Below, piece after piece: positions 26,470 through 40,686 of a stretch of 64,000 bases of DNA; position 1 is the first letter of the stretch; every line of letters begins with the position of its first letter. Source of the stretch: Telluria mixta (GTDB lineage: Bacteria > Pseudomonadota > Gammaproteobacteria > Burkholderiales > Burkholderiaceae_D); assembly GCF_029223865.1 (NCBI RefSeq), contig NZ_CP119520.1, positions 6,076,001 through 6,140,000 on the forward strand, given 5' to 3'. The notes beneath the pieces are model-generated. The model did not search any database. It was not told where the DNA came from and saw nothing but the letters and a program-made list of their open reading frames with translations. Both the position numbers and the translations under genes were made by a program.

Positions 26470-26829
26470 ATGCTGCTGATCGCCACCCTGCTCACCGCCA
26501 TCGTCATCGCCATTCACGTCTACATCGTGCTGATCGAGACCGTCCTGTTCCGCACGCGCGGCAGGAAGGTGTTCGGCATCAAGGAAGACCGGGTGGACGC
26601 GCTCGCGCCGCTGATGTCGAACCAGGGGTGCTACAACGGGTTCCTGGTGGCCAGTCTGGCGGTGGGGCTGCTGCATCCGGACGCGGTCATTGGACGTGCT
26701 TTCGTCGTGTTCGGACTCGTGTGCGTGGCCGTCGCGGGCGTGTGGGGTGCGGCGACCGTGTCGCGCCGCATCCTCTTCGTGCAGACCGTCCCGGCCGCGC
26801 TGGCACTCGCTGCATGGCTGGCGGCTTGA
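26470..26829 (+). CDS. DUF1304 family small membrane protein
   Basis: The 119-residue protein has four transmembrane helices and the family's early IHVYIVLIETVLF and NQGCYNGFLV motifs. DUF1304 proteins are small inner-membrane proteins of unknown function. A strong promoter with an operator-like palindrome lies directly before it, and GGAAT sits 5 bases before the ATG. The GNAT gene follows 18 bases later and probably shares the transcript. Confidence 0.92.
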   Translation: MLLIATLLTAIVIAIHVYIVLIETVLFRTRGRKVFGIKEDRVDALAPLMSNQGCYNGFLVASLAVGLLHPDAVIGRAFVVFGLVCVAVAGVWGAATVSRRILFVQTVPAALALAAWLAA

Positions 26830-26847
26830 CACCCGGAGCCTGCGCCC

Positions 26848-27294
26848 ATGATGAATTGGACTAAAGAAAACTACCTAGTGTCGACCGACAACAGCCTGCT
26901 CCAGCTCGACGTCATTCACCAGAACCTCAGCCGGACCACCTGGGCCGCGGGTATCGACGAGGCGACGGTGCGCACTGCCATCGCGAACAGCCTCAACTTC
27001 GGCCTGTACGACGACGGCCGGCAGATCGGCTACGCCCGCTTCATCACCGATCATGCGACGTTTGCCTATATGGCGGACGTGTTCGTCATCGACGACTATC
27101 GCGGGAAGGGACTCGGACGGTGGCTCGTCGAATGCATGCTGGACTATCCCGGCGTCGAGCGCTACCGGCGCCTGTTGCTGGCGACGACGAGCGCGGCCTG
27201 GCTGTACGAGAAGCTCGGGTTCACGACGCCCGACAATCCGAAACTCTTCTGGCACATCAACCGGCCCGACATCTACAAAAAGCGGCCGGCATGA
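26848..27294 (+). CDS. GNAT-family N-acetyltransferase
   Basis: The 148-residue protein has the GNAT acetyl-CoA site: strand YMADVFVIDDYRGKG followed by LGRWLVECML (about 71-95), then LLLATTSAAWLYEKLGF. It transfers an acetyl group to an unknown small molecule or protein in the cytoplasm. Two consecutive ATGs open the frame. It is downstream of the DUF1304 gene and ends in a strong terminator whose A-tract overlaps the stop codon. Confidence 0.9.
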   Translation: MMNWTKENYLVSTDNSLLQLDVIHQNLSRTTWAAGIDEATVRTAIANSLNFGLYDDGRQIGYARFITDHATFAYMADVFVIDDYRGKGLGRWLVECMLDYPGVERYRRLLLATTSAAWLYEKLGFTTPDNPKLFWHINRPDIYKKRPA

Positions 27295-27322
27295 AAAAAG
27301 CGCTGCCGAGGCAGCGCTTTTT
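27294..27322. terminator. Bidirectional rho-independent terminator
   Basis: AAAAAAGCGCTGCC pairs with GGCAGCGCTTTTT around a 2-base loop. It serves the GNAT gene (plus) and purL (minus), which converge here. Confidence 0.93.
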
Positions 27323-27339
27323 GCTTTAAGTGACGGGGA

Positions 27340-30300
27340 TCAGCCCACCCACTTCCGCGCATTCTGGAACATGCGCGCCCACGGCGAATCCTCGCCCCAG
27401 CCATCCGGATGCCACGACATCGTGACGGTACGGGCGACGCGCTCCGCGTGCGGCATCATCACGGTGAAGCGGCCGTCCGGCGTGGTGACGGCCGTGAGGC
27501 CTTCCGGCGAGCCGTTCGGGTTGAACGGATACGCCTCGGTGGCGGCGCCGCGGTTGTCGATGTAGCGCAGCGCCTTCACGACGTTGGCGATGTCGCCGGT
27601 CTGCGAGAAGTCCGCGAAACCTTCGCCGTGCGCGATCGCCAGCGGGGCCTGCGTGCCGGCCAGGTCCTGGAAGAAGATCGACGGCGAATCCATCACCTCG
27701 ACCATGCCGAAGCGCGCTTCGAACTGTTCCGACTTGTTGCGGGTGAACTTCGGCCATGCCTCGGCGCCCGGGATGATGGACTTCAGGTTGCTCATCATCT
27801 GGCAGCCATTGCAGACGCCCAGGCCGAACGTGTCGCCGCGGCCGAAGAATTCGGCGAATGCCGCCTTCAGTGCCGGGTTGAACAGGATCGTCTTGGCCCA
27901 GCCTTCGCCGGCGCCCAGCACGTCGCCGTACGAAAAGCCGCCCACGGCGATCAGGCCCTTGAAATCGTCCAGCTTCGCGCGGCCGGCGATCAGGTCGCTC
28001 ATGTGCACGTCGACGGCCTTGAAGCCCGCCTGGTGCATCGCCCATGCCGTCTCGATGTGCGAGTTGACGCCCTGCTCGCGCAGGATCGCCACCGTCGGAC
28101 GCGCGCCCGTCGCAATGAACGGCGCGGCGATGTTCACGTTCGTGTCGTGCACGAGTTTCGGCGTGAAGCCCGGATCCTGCTCGTCCAGCAGGCGGTCGTA
28201 CTCCTGGTCCACGCACGCCGGGTTGTCGCGCAGGCGCGCGATGCGCCAGCTCGTCTCGCTCCACAGGCGGTGCAGCTCGCTGCGGCGCTTGTTGTAGATG
28301 ACCTTCGTGTCGCGCGTGAATTCCACGACGCCGCGGTCGTTGACCTTGCCGATGATGTGGCTGCAAGCGCCCAGGTCGAACGAACGGAGCACGTTCATCA
28401 CGTCCGACTTCTCGGCCGTCTTGACCTGCACGACGGCACCCAGCTCTTCGCTGAACAGCGCGCGCAGGGTCAGGTCGTTGCGGCGCTCGCCCACCTGTGC
28501 CGCCCAGTTCTTGGCGTCGCCGTGGTCGGAGGCGTGCTCGCCTTCCATCGTCAGGATGTCCAGGTTGACGGAGACGCCGGCGCGGCCCGCGAAAGCCATC
28601 TCGCACAGCGTGGCGTACAGGCCGCCGTCCGAACGGTCGTGGTAAGCGAGCAGCTTGCCGTCGTCGTTCAGTTTCTGGATCGCGGCGAAGAAGGCCTTCA
28701 GGTCGGCCGGGTTGTCGACGTCCGGCGCGTCGTTGCCCAGCTGCTGCGTCACTTGCGCCAGCGCGGAGGCGCCGAGGCGGTTCTTGCCGCGGCCCAGGTC
28801 GATGAGGATCAGCGACGTGTCGCCCAGGTCCGTGCGCAGTTGCGGCGTCAGGGTCTTGCGGACGTCGGTGACGGGCGCGAAGCTCGACACGATCAGCGAC
28901 ACCGGCGACACGACGGCCTTGTTGTCGCCGTCTTCATTCCACGTGGTGCGCATCGACAGGGAGTCCTTGCCGACCGGGATCGACACGCCCAGCGCCGGGC
29001 ACAACTCCATGCCCACGGCTTTCACCGTGTCGAACAGCGCGGCGTCCTGGCCCGGCTGGCCGCATGCGGCCATCCAGTTCGCGGACAGCTTGATCGCGGA
29101 GATGTCGGCGATCGGCGCGGCAGCGATATTCGTGATCGCCTCGCCGACGGCCATGCGGCCCGACGCGGCCGCGTCGATGACGGCGACCGGCGTACGCTCG
29201 CCCATCGCCATCGCCTCGCCCTTGTAGCCTTCGAAGCTCAGCGTGGTAACGGCGCAATCGGCCACCGGCACCTGCCACGGACCGACCATCTGGTCGCGCA
29301 CGCTCATGCCGCCGACACTGCGGTCGCCGATCGTGATCAGGAACGATTTATCCGCGACGGTCGGCAGCAGCAGCACGCGGCGCGCCACTTCTTCCAGGTC
29401 CAGGCCCGTCACGTCGACCGGCTTGAACTGGTCTTTCACGTGCTCGACGTTGCGGTGCATCTTCGGCGGCTTGCCCAGCAGGACGTCCATCGGCATGTCG
29501 ACCGGCGACGTATTCGTGATCGGGTCGATCAGGCGCAGCTGGCGCTCTTCCGTGGCAACGCCCACCGCCGCGAACGGGCAGCGCTCGCGTTCGCAGATGG
29601 CGGCGAAGCGCGGCAGGTCGTCCGGCGAGATTGCGAGGACGTAGCGCTCCTGCGATTCGTTGCTCCAGATTTCCTTCGGCGACATGCCGCTTTCTTCCAG
29701 CGGCACCTTGCGCAGGTCGAACGTGGCGCCGCGCTTGGCGTCGTTGGTGATTTCCGGGAAAGCGTTCGAGATACCGCCCGCGCCCACGTCGTGGATCGAG
29801 ATGATCGGGTTCTCGGCGCCCAGCTGCCAGCAGCTGTTGATGACTTCCTGCGCGCGGCGCTCCATCTCCGGGTTGCCGCGCTGGACCGAGTCGAAGTCCA
29901 GGTCGGCCGTGTTGGTGCCGGTCGCCATCGACGACGCGGCCGCGCCGGCCATGCCGATGCGCATGCCCGGACCGCCCAGTTGCAGCAGCAGGCTGCCGAC
30001 CGGGATGTCGTTCTTGTGGGTGTGCGCGGACGAGATGTTGCCGATGCCGCCCGCGATCATGATCGGCTTGTGGTAGCCGAACACGGTATTGCCGTTGATC
30101 GCGGTCGGGCCCACGTTCTGTTCGTAGACGCGGAAGTAGCCGCCCAGGTTCGGCCGGCCGAATTCGTTGTTGAAGGCGGCGCCGCCCAGCGGGCCGTCGA
30201 CCATGATCTGCAGCGGCGACGCGATGCGTTCCGGCTTGCCGTAGACTTTATCGGCGCCCGTCTTGTCCGCGCTGTTGACGTTGGCTGCGTTTTCCCACGG

Positions 30301-31380
30301 CTGCACGGCATCCGGCAGGTACAGGTTCGACACCGTGAAGCCGGTGAGACCCGCCTTCGGCTTCGCGCCGCGGCCCGTCGCGCCCTCGTCGCGGATCTCG
30401 CCGCCGGCACCCGTCGAGGCGCCCGGGAACGGGGAGATCGCGGTCGGGTGGTTGTGCGTCTCGACCTTCATCAGCGTATGCGTCAACTCCGTGACCGGCG
30501 CGTATTCCTGGCTGCCGGCCTGCGGGAAGAAGCGCAGGGCTTCCGCGCCTTCCATGATCGCCGAGTTGTCGCTGTACGCGACGATCGTGCCCTTCGGCTG
30601 CAGCTGGTGCGTATTCTTGATCATCTGGAACAGGGATTTGTCCTGTTTCGCGCCGTCGATGGTCCACTCGGCGTTGAAGATCTTGTGGCGGCAGTGCTCC
30701 GAGTTCGCCTGCGCGAACATCATCAGCTCGACGTCAGTCGGGTTGCGCTGCACGCGCGAGAAGGCGTCGAACAGGTAGTCGATCTCGTCCTCGGCCAGCG
30801 CCAGGCCCATCGTGGCGTTGGCTTCGACGAGGGCGGCGCGGCCTGCACCGAGCACGTCGATCTGGTCCAGCGGACGGCTTTCCAGGTCCGTGAACAGGGC
30901 TTGCGCCTGGTCGGCACTGCGCAGCACCGTTTCCGTCATGCGGTCGTGCAGCAGCGCGGCAACGGCCTGGATCTCGTCGTCGGCAAGCTTTTTCGGCGCG
31001 CCGAAGCCCGTGCCGAGGATGCCGCTCTTCAGGACGACCTTGAAGGCGACGCCGCGCTCGACGCGGTGGATGTGGGCCATGCCGCAGTTGTGGGCGATGT
31101 CGGTGGCTTTCGACGCCCACGGCGAGATGGTGCCCAGGCGCGGGATCACGAAGAATTCCTCGGTGACGCCCTCGTACTGCGTTTCCGGCACGGGCTCCCC
31201 ATAGGTGAGCATGGCCGTCAAGCGCTCGGTGTCCTCCGTGGACAGGGGGGCGCTTGCGTCGATGAAGTGGTAGTAGCGCGCCGAGACGTCGGCAATCGTC
31301 GGCGCGACGGCTTGCAGTTGCGTGAGGAGGCGTTGGCTACGGAAAGCAGAGAGGGCGTTGGAACCCGGCAGAATCAACAT
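27340..31380 (-). CDS. purL: Phosphoribosylformylglycinamidine synthase PurL
   Basis: This is the large single-chain PurL (1346 residues), catalysing the ATP- and glutamine-dependent conversion of FGAR to FGAM, step four of purine synthesis. All parts are present: N-terminal PurS-like region, two AIRS-like synthase halves ([21 protein letters not shown]-type [10 protein letters not shown] and SMRTTW blocks) and a C-terminal class I amidotransferase with Cys in GVCNGCQM and His in [13 protein letters not shown]. It is transcribed alone; the divergent neighbour starts 183 bases away. Confidence 0.98.
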   Translation of the reverse strand: MLILPGSNALSAFRSQRLLTQLQAVAPTIADVSARYYHFIDASAPLSTEDTERLTAMLTYGEPVPETQYEGVTEEFFVIPRLGTISPWASKATDIAHNCGMAHIHRVERGVAFKVVLKSGILGTGFGAPKKLADDEIQAVAALLHDRMTETVLRSADQAQALFTDLESRPLDQIDVLGAGRAALVEANATMGLALAEDEIDYLFDAFSRVQRNPTDVELMMFAQANSEHCRHKIFNAEWTIDGAKQDKSLFQMIKNTHQLQPKGTIVAYSDNSAIMEGAEALRFFPQAGSQEYAPVTELTHTLMKVETHNHPTAISPFPGASTGAGGEIRDEGATGRGAKPKAGLTGFTVSNLYLPDAVQPWENAANVNSADKTGADKVYGKPERIASPLQIMVDGPLGGAAFNNEFGRPNLGGYFRVYEQNVGPTAINGNTVFGYHKPIMIAGGIGNISSAHTHKNDIPVGSLLLQLGGPGMRIGMAGAAASSMATGTNTADLDFDSVQRGNPEMERRAQEVINSCWQLGAENPIISIHDVGAGGISNAFPEITNDAKRGATFDLRKVPLEESGMSPKEIWSNESQERYVLAISPDDLPRFAAICERERCPFAAVGVATEERQLRLIDPITNTSPVDMPMDVLLGKPPKMHRNVEHVKDQFKPVDVTGLDLEEVARRVLLLPTVADKSFLITIGDRSVGGMSVRDQMVGPWQVPVADCAVTTLSFEGYKGEAMAMGERTPVAVIDAAASGRMAVGEAITNIAAAPIADISAIKLSANWMAACGQPGQDAALFDTVKAVGMELCPALGVSIPVGKDSLSMRTTWNEDGDNKAVVSPVSLIVSSFAPVTDVRKTLTPQLRTDLGDTSLILIDLGRGKNRLGASALAQVTQQLGNDAPDVDNPADLKAFFAAIQKLNDDGKLLAYHDRSDGGLYATLCEMAFAGRAGVSVNLDILTMEGEHASDHGDAKNWAAQVGERRNDLTLRALFSEELGAVVQVKTAEKSDVMNVLRSFDLGACSHIIGKVNDRGVVEFTRDTKVIYNKRRSELHRLWSETSWRIARLRDNPACVDQEYDRLLDEQDPGFTPKLVHDTNVNIAAPFIATGARPTVAILREQGVNSHIETAWAMHQAGFKAVDVHMSDLIAGRAKLDDFKGLIAVGGFSYGDVLGAGEGWAKTILFNPALKAAFAEFFGRGDTFGLGVCNGCQMMSNLKSIIPGAEAWPKFTRNKSEQFEARFGMVEVMDSPSIFFQDLAGTQAPLAIAHGEGFADFSQTGDIANVVKALRYIDNRGAATEAYPFNPNGSPEGLTAVTTPDGRFTVMMPHAERVARTVTMSWHPDGWGEDSPWARMFQNARKWVG

Positions 31381-31563
31381 GGCTTGGAAGTCGGTTGATG
31401 CAGCGTGGCTGCGGGTGAAAGAAGCCCGGTATTATACAGCGTTGCCCCCTTTCCCGTCTGGCATGAGGCCCGCACGGGAGGCAAAAAGTTGCCGACCTTG
31501 CAGCTTACCGGTATCGTAGTGTCGAAAACGGCGCGACGCGCATCACGACGATCCTTGACACGC

Positions 31564-33243
31564 ATGCCAGAAAACAGCTCATCCAGCCCAGCCGGCAATC
31601 CGCAGAACGTGCAGCTCAGCAGCCAGCTGAGCGTGCTGATTGTCGACCCGAATCCGGCGTTGCGTGCGAACCTGCAGAACATGCTCAACCAGTCGGGCGT
31701 GACGCGCATCGAGTCCGCGGTGAACGCCAGCACCGCGATCAAGGCGCTCGGCCGCAAGTCCTTCGACATCATCCTGTGCGAGTACGACCTCGGAAGCGGG
31801 ACCACGAGCGGCGAGGGCCAGGACGGCCAGCAACTGCTGGAAGACCTGCGCCACCACCGCCTCATCCCGCCCTGGTCCATCTTCATCATGCTCACGGCGG
31901 AAGGCGCGTACGGCAAGGTGGTCAGCGCGGCCGAGCTCACGCCCACCGACTACATCCTGAAGCCGTTCACGGTGCAGGTGCTGCACGAGCGCATCCAGAA
32001 GGCCGTGGCACGGCGCGCCGCCCTCCTCCCCGTGTACCAGCTCATCGCGCAGGCCCGGCCGCGCGAAGCGATCGACGCTGCCATCGAATCGGCCCGCACG
32101 CGCCCGCACTACGCCCTCGACTTCGCGCGGCTGCGCGCGGAACTGCACGTGTCGCTGAAGGAGCACGAACTGGCCGAAACCGTGTACCGCGACGTGCTGG
32201 CGACAAAACCCGTGGGCTGGGCGCGGCTGGGGCTCGCGCGCGCCGTCGCCGCCCAGGGCCGCACCGATGAGGCCATCCCGCTGCTGGAACATATCGTGGC
32301 CGAGAATCCGCGCCTGATGGCCGCCTACGACCTGCTCGCGCGCTGCCAGCAGGAACGCGGCGACGCGGCCCTCGCCAAGAAGACCCTCGAAGATGCCGTC
32401 GCCATCTCGCCGTACGTCGTGCGGCGCCTGCGCCGGCTGGGCGAGGTGGCGCTCGAAGCGGGCGACACGGACGGCGCCGAGAAGTCGTTCCGGCAAGTCG
32501 TGACGCGTTCCCGTTATTCCGAATTCCGCAACCCCGAAGACCACGTGAACCTCGTCCGGGCGCTCGTCGGCAAGGGCGATCCGGCCGGCGCGTCGACCGT
32601 GATCCGCGACCTCGAACGCTCGCTGCGCGGCACCCCGGCGGCCGACGCGTGCAAGGCGATCTCGGTGGCGTTGCTGCACGATGCGGCCGGCAATGGCGCG
32701 GCCGCCGTCAAGGAGCTCAAGCTTGCGGTCGATGCCGTGCGCGCGGGCGGCACGCTGTCGCCCAACATGCGCGTGGGCCTCGCGCAAACCTGCCTCGCGC
32801 ACCGCATGGACGACGAGGCGTCGGAAGTGATGCTCGGCGCGCTGAACGGCGGCGACGAGGCGCTGTCCGCGCAGCAGGCGCTGAACGTGTTCGTCCGCGC
32901 GGGCCGTCCGGACCTGGCGGACGGCATGGGCAAGCAGTTGCGCGCCCAGGCCCAGATCCTGCTTGGCGTGGCGGACGAGAAGCGCAACATGGGCGACGTG
33001 CGCGGCGCCGTCCAGACCCTGCTGGAAGCGCTGCACATGGCGCCGAACAACCTGCAGGTGATGATCGCCGTCGTTGGCGGCGTCCTCCGCCAGATCATGG
33101 AGATGGGCTGGGACCACCCGCTCGCCGCGCTGTCGGAAGAACAGCTGGAGCATATCCGCGCGCTCGATCCCGCGCATCCGAGGCTGGCCGCCCTGGATGC
33201 GGAGATGGAAGCGGCGAAGCGGAAGTACGGCATCGCGAACTGA
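31564..33243 (+). CDS. Response-regulator receiver/TPR protein with Glu at the phosphosite
   Basis: The 559-residue protein has an N-terminal receiver domain (about 20-145) and at least six TPR-like helical repeats behind it, with no DNA-binding domain, so it probably acts by protein contacts. Asp28, Thr111 and Lys133 of the receiver are kept, but the residue that aligns with CheY Asp57 is Glu73 (LCEYDL), which could mimic permanent phosphorylation. No histidine kinase is adjacent. The start at 31564 has only a weak ribosome-binding site; the frame is open 53 codons further upstream. Confidence 0.85.
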   Translation: MPENSSSSPAGNPQNVQLSSQLSVLIVDPNPALRANLQNMLNQSGVTRIESAVNASTAIKALGRKSFDIILCEYDLGSGTTSGEGQDGQQLLEDLRHHRLIPPWSIFIMLTAEGAYGKVVSAAELTPTDYILKPFTVQVLHERIQKAVARRAALLPVYQLIAQARPREAIDAAIESARTRPHYALDFARLRAELHVSLKEHELAETVYRDVLATKPVGWARLGLARAVAAQGRTDEAIPLLEHIVAENPRLMAAYDLLARCQQERGDAALAKKTLEDAVAISPYVVRRLRRLGEVALEAGDTDGAEKSFRQVVTRSRYSEFRNPEDHVNLVRALVGKGDPAGASTVIRDLERSLRGTPAADACKAISVALLHDAAGNGAAAVKELKLAVDAVRAGGTLSPNMRVGLAQTCLAHRMDDEASEVMLGALNGGDEALSAQQALNVFVRAGRPDLADGMGKQLRAQAQILLGVADEKRNMGDVRGAVQTLLEALHMAPNNLQVMIAVVGGVLRQIMEMGWDHPLAALSEEQLEHIRALDPAHPRLAALDAEMEAAKRKYGIAN

Positions 33244-33261
33244 ACGCGGCCTGACCGGTGC

Positions 33262-35391
33262 TCAGCGCTTGCGGACGTACATCGGCGCCTGTCCTGGCAA
33301 CGGCTTCGTCGGCGTCGGCAGCGCGCCGCCCACGCGGTTGACCACGACGTCCCGATAGTATGGCATGCTCAGGCCTGTCTGCGCGGGTCCCGCCAGCAGG
33401 CCGGCCATGCCTTTGCCGTACAGGGCGTCGTCCGCTTCCACGACGGGCTTGCCGTCCACAAAGCCGCGAATGCGCGCCCCGCTGAACTGCAGCTTCAGCG
33501 TATGCCAGCGGTCGGCGGCCGGTTTGCCGAGCGGCGCCCGTGCCAGCACCTTCTCGCCGCCCTCCGCCGCATCGTTCGCCGCCTTGATCAGCGCCTGCTG
33601 TTCGGCGTCGCCGACGAGCGCCTTCTTGTCCACCTTGCCGCGCACGACGACGAGGCGCGCCTCGCCCGCACCGTCCAGTTCCAGGTAATAGCCTTTCGGG
33701 AGCGCGCCATAGCCGCTGCCGACGTCGTTGATCCGGCCCATCACGGCCGCCGATTCGCCACGACCCACCCGTACTTCCGCGCTCACCTCGTAATCGGTCC
33801 AGCCGTCGTCGCCCAGGATCGTGTACGGCTTCCAGTCCGGCGCCCACGAATGCGGCCTGACCGGCACGCTTTGGCGCAGGCACGTGCGGCGATCGCCGGG
33901 GCACGGCGCCAGTTCGAACGCGCCTTCGATGTCGGCGAAGTAGCGCGGCAGGTACCCCCATGCGCGCGCATCGCGGTAACGCTCGAACGTCTCGCGGTAC
34001 GGGAACGGGAAGGCCTGTTGCACGGGCACGGCGTCGAACCCGCCTTTTTGCTGGCCGCGCGTCGTCGTCAGCGAATAGATGGCGTCCGGATCGACCGTGA
34101 GCGCCACCGCGCCGCCCTCCGGATGCAGGTCCGCGACGTGCACGAACTGCGCCTTCGCATCGCTACGCCACACGGCCACGTCGTCCGTCGACAGGCCCGC
34201 GCCGACCGCCACGCGCACCGTTTGCGGCGCTTTTGCATGGCGGGTCTCGATGATCACGCTGTAGTCCGGGCCGGGCGCCTTCAGCGTCACGTAGCTGCCG
34301 CCGTCGGCAAGGCGACCGCTGCCCTGTGCCAGATACGTCCACCCGGCCGCCGTGAACTGACCGTAGTGCGCATAGGCCCACAGCTGCGGATTGATCTCGT
34401 AATGGCCGCTCCACGGCCAGTTGGCCCGGACCGCCGCCTCCTTCACGCCCGAATACGGCTCGAGCGTGTACAGGCCCGCGATGCCGTACCAGTTGACGAT
34501 CTTCGTCACGCCGCTGTCGATCCAGTTCCGGTTGAACGCCTGGACGATCCCCAGCGCTCCGTCGAATCCGGCCACGTAGACGTGCTGCTCGGTATTCCAG
34601 ATCGGCTTGCCCATGCCGGCCGCCGCCTCGCGCACCCAGGCGGGCACGATGTATTCGGGCGCGTTGATGTGGGCGCCGAGGATGTCGATCGCGTCGCGCA
34701 GGCCCGCATCCTTCGGCATGTCCTTCACAAAATCGAATTTGTCGTCGGGCCAGTTGTCGAAGCTGTGCAGCTTCACCTTCTTGAAACCGCCGGCGTCGAG
34801 GCGTGCGCGCAGCGTCTTCGCGAAGTCGTATCTGACGCCCCGTTCGTTGCGGCTGCCGATCGCATCGAGCTCCAGCCCGTACACGTCGCGCAGGCCCTTC
34901 AGCCAGCTGACGTAGTAATCGGCGCCGTCGGGCGAAAAGAAGTCGTGCTTGCCGCCGTCGTCGATCCAGCCGGGCGCGCTCCAGGCGGCGGCGTCCAGCG
35001 TCAGCGCGGGATTGCGCCGCTTCGCCTCGCGCAGCACCCACCAGGTATAGCCGCGGCCGTAGTCGACGTCCGTGCGGGTGTGGCGATGGCTGGGCATGGA
35101 GCCCTGCGTGGAATTGCCGTCGCCCGGGATCTCGACGATGAGCGCGCTGACCGATGCGCCGAACTTCGGCTTATACATCAGGTCGAGGATCTGGCTGCGC
35201 TGCGGTTCCGGATAATCCTTCAGCAGCACCGACGTCGCGCCGCCGCCGTCCACCACGCCGATGCCGTCAAAGCGCGTGCCGGGTGCGCGGCCGTCCAGCG
35301 TGATGGTCTGGACGTCGGCATGTGCAGGGAGCGCTGCCGTCAGCGTCACATTCAGCGCCAGGGAAAGGAGGAGGGTTCGTTGTCTGGTCAT
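33262..35391 (-). CDS. Secreted GH59-type galactosylceramidase homologue
   Basis: The 709-residue exported protein (signal peptide about 1-25) strongly resembles human galactocerebrosidase GALC: RFDGIGVVDGGGATSVLLKDYPEPQRSQILD-type start, then GYTWWVLREAKRRNP. Glu183 in RNERG and Glu268 in IWNTEQ align with the GALC acid/base and nucleophile. After the barrel come a beta-sandwich and a C-terminal lectin-like domain, as in GALC. The likely activity is release of beta-linked galactose from galactolipids or oligosaccharides. It stands alone, convergent with the receiver/TPR gene. Confidence 0.87.
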   Translation of the reverse strand: MTRQRTLLLSLALNVTLTAALPAHADVQTITLDGRAPGTRFDGIGVVDGGGATSVLLKDYPEPQRSQILDLMYKPKFGASVSALIVEIPGDGNSTQGSMPSHRHTRTDVDYGRGYTWWVLREAKRRNPALTLDAAAWSAPGWIDDGGKHDFFSPDGADYYVSWLKGLRDVYGLELDAIGSRNERGVRYDFAKTLRARLDAGGFKKVKLHSFDNWPDDKFDFVKDMPKDAGLRDAIDILGAHINAPEYIVPAWVREAAAGMGKPIWNTEQHVYVAGFDGALGIVQAFNRNWIDSGVTKIVNWYGIAGLYTLEPYSGVKEAAVRANWPWSGHYEINPQLWAYAHYGQFTAAGWTYLAQGSGRLADGGSYVTLKAPGPDYSVIIETRHAKAPQTVRVAVGAGLSTDDVAVWRSDAKAQFVHVADLHPEGGAVALTVDPDAIYSLTTTRGQQKGGFDAVPVQQAFPFPYRETFERYRDARAWGYLPRYFADIEGAFELAPCPGDRRTCLRQSVPVRPHSWAPDWKPYTILGDDGWTDYEVSAEVRVGRGESAAVMGRINDVGSGYGALPKGYYLELDGAGEARLVVVRGKVDKKALVGDAEQQALIKAANDAAEGGEKVLARAPLGKPAADRWHTLKLQFSGARIRGFVDGKPVVEADDALYGKGMAGLLAGPAQTGLSMPYYRDVVVNRVGGALPTPTKPLPGQAPMYVRKR

Positions 35392-35435
35392 GGCCGCAGT
35401 ATGGGCCGCGGCTTACGCAAAGAACAATTCCGATT

Positions 35436-39065
<3,630 letters not shown>

Positions 39066-39157
39066 CGTGATACCTCCCAAAGTCATCGAGCCGCTATTGT
39101 AGTCGCGCGCGGCGCCGATTTTGGCGACAATGCAGTTTTCGCAACCCGGTTTTCGCA

Positions 39158-40669
39158 ATGCCTGGAACCACCATGGACAATCCGCTCTACAGCGTCGCCC
39201 AGATCCGCGCCATCGAACAGGCCGCGCAGTCGCAGCTCCCGCCGGGCAGCCTCATGCGGCGCGCCGGCGAAGCGGCATCCACCTATGCCCTGGAAGTGCT
39301 GGGCGGCCTGCCGACGGGCCGCATCCTCGTGCTGGCCGGCCCCGGCAACAACGGCGGCGACGCGCTGGAAGTGGCCGCGAACCTGGCCAACTTCGGCGCC
39401 AACGTGGACGTGGTCCACCTCGCCGGCGCGGCGCCGTCGCCCGAGACCCAGCATGCCCTCGCGCGGGCCCAGGCCAGCCGGGCGCGCTTCGTGTCCGACC
39501 TCGCGGACTGCCACGGCTGCTGTCTCGTCGTGGACGGCCTGTTCGGCATCGGCCTCGCGCGGCCACTCGCGGGCCAGGCGCGCGCGCTCGTGGAGCGTAC
39601 GCACGGCATGACGTGCCCCGTGCTCGCACTGGACGTGCCGAGCGGCCTCGATGCGGACACGGGCAGCGTCATCGGTCCGGACGGCGTAGCCGTGCGCGCC
39701 ACGCACACCATCACCTTTCTCGGGAACAAGCCGGGCCTGCACACAGGCGACGGCTGCGACCACGCGGGCCGGGTGCACGTCAACCGGCTCGGCGCGGACG
39801 GGCTGCACGCCGAAGTCGCGCACGCGCGCCTGAACACGCCCGCCCTGTTCGCAGGCTTCCTGAAGCCGCGCCGCAACAATTCGCACAAGGGCACGTATGG
39901 CGATGTCGCCGTACTGGGCGGCGCGCGCGGCATGGCCGGCGCCGGCATCCTGGCGGCCCGCGCCGCGTTGTATGCGGGCGCGGGCCGGGTGTTCGTGGCG
40001 GCCGTCGATCCGGGACCGGCGCTCGATGCGGCGCAGCCGGAGATCATGTTCCGCGACGCGGCCGGCTTCGCGTTCGACGGCCGCACTGTCGTCGCCGGCC
40101 CCGGCATGGGCGATTCCGCCGGCGCCACGCACCTGCTGTCCAGGGTGATCGACGGGACGGGGCCCCTCGTGGTCGATGCGGACGCGCTGAACCTGTGCGC
40201 GGCCAGCCCCGACCTGGCGGCACGCCTGGCCGCGCACGACGGCGGCGTCGTCGTCACGCCGCATCCGCTCGAAGCCGCGCGGCTGCTGGGCGTCACGGCC
40301 GCGATCGTGCAGGCCGACCGGCTGGAGAATGCGCGCGAACTGGCGCAGCGGCTGGACGCCGTCGTCGTGCTGAAGGGTGCCGGCAGCGTCATCGCGCGGC
40401 CGGACGGCTATGTGGCGCTGAATGCGACGGGCAATCCGGGCCTCGCCACGGGCGGCACGGGCGACGTACTGGCGGGCCTCGTGGGCACCCTGCTGGGCCA
40501 GGGCTGGCCCGCGTGGGAAGCGGCGCTGGCCGCGACGTGGCTGCACGGCGCGGCGGCCGACCGGCTGGTGGCGGGCGGCGTCGGCCCGATCGGGCTCACG
40601 GCGGGCGAGCTGCCGAAGGCGATCCGCGCCGAACTGAATGCGCTCGTCGCCGACGCCGCGTTGGCGTAG
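39158..40669 (+). CDS. nnr: Bifunctional NAD(P)H-hydrate repair enzyme
   Basis: The 503-residue fusion repairs damaged nicotinamide cofactors. The N-terminal YjeF epimerase domain (about 5-215, with [11 protein letters not shown]) interconverts R- and S-NAD(P)HX. The C-terminal ribokinase-like dehydratase (about 225-503, with the KGTYGDV and GTGDVLAGL motifs) restores NAD(P)H using ADP or ATP. Two ATGs compete, 39158 and 39173. The gene is divergent from the oxoprolinase gene and convergent with ybbA. Confidence 0.96.
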   Translation: MPGTTMDNPLYSVAQIRAIEQAAQSQLPPGSLMRRAGEAASTYALEVLGGLPTGRILVLAGPGNNGGDALEVAANLANFGANVDVVHLAGAAPSPETQHALARAQASRARFVSDLADCHGCCLVVDGLFGIGLARPLAGQARALVERTHGMTCPVLALDVPSGLDADTGSVIGPDGVAVRATHTITFLGNKPGLHTGDGCDHAGRVHVNRLGADGLHAEVAHARLNTPALFAGFLKPRRNNSHKGTYGDVAVLGGARGMAGAGILAARAALYAGAGRVFVAAVDPGPALDAAQPEIMFRDAAGFAFDGRTVVAGPGMGDSAGATHLLSRVIDGTGPLVVDADALNLCAASPDLAARLAAHDGGVVVTPHPLEAARLLGVTAAIVQADRLENARELAQRLDAVVVLKGAGSVIARPDGYVALNATGNPGLATGGTGDVLAGLVGTLLGQGWPAWEAALAATWLHGAAADRLVAGGVGPIGLTAGELPKAIRAELNALVADAALA

Positions 40670-40686
40670 GCGCTTGAAAACTCCGC

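Noticed and set aside
27409..31398. 1329-codon open frame opposite purL
   Set aside because: Antisense shadow of purL, which is complete and unmistakable.
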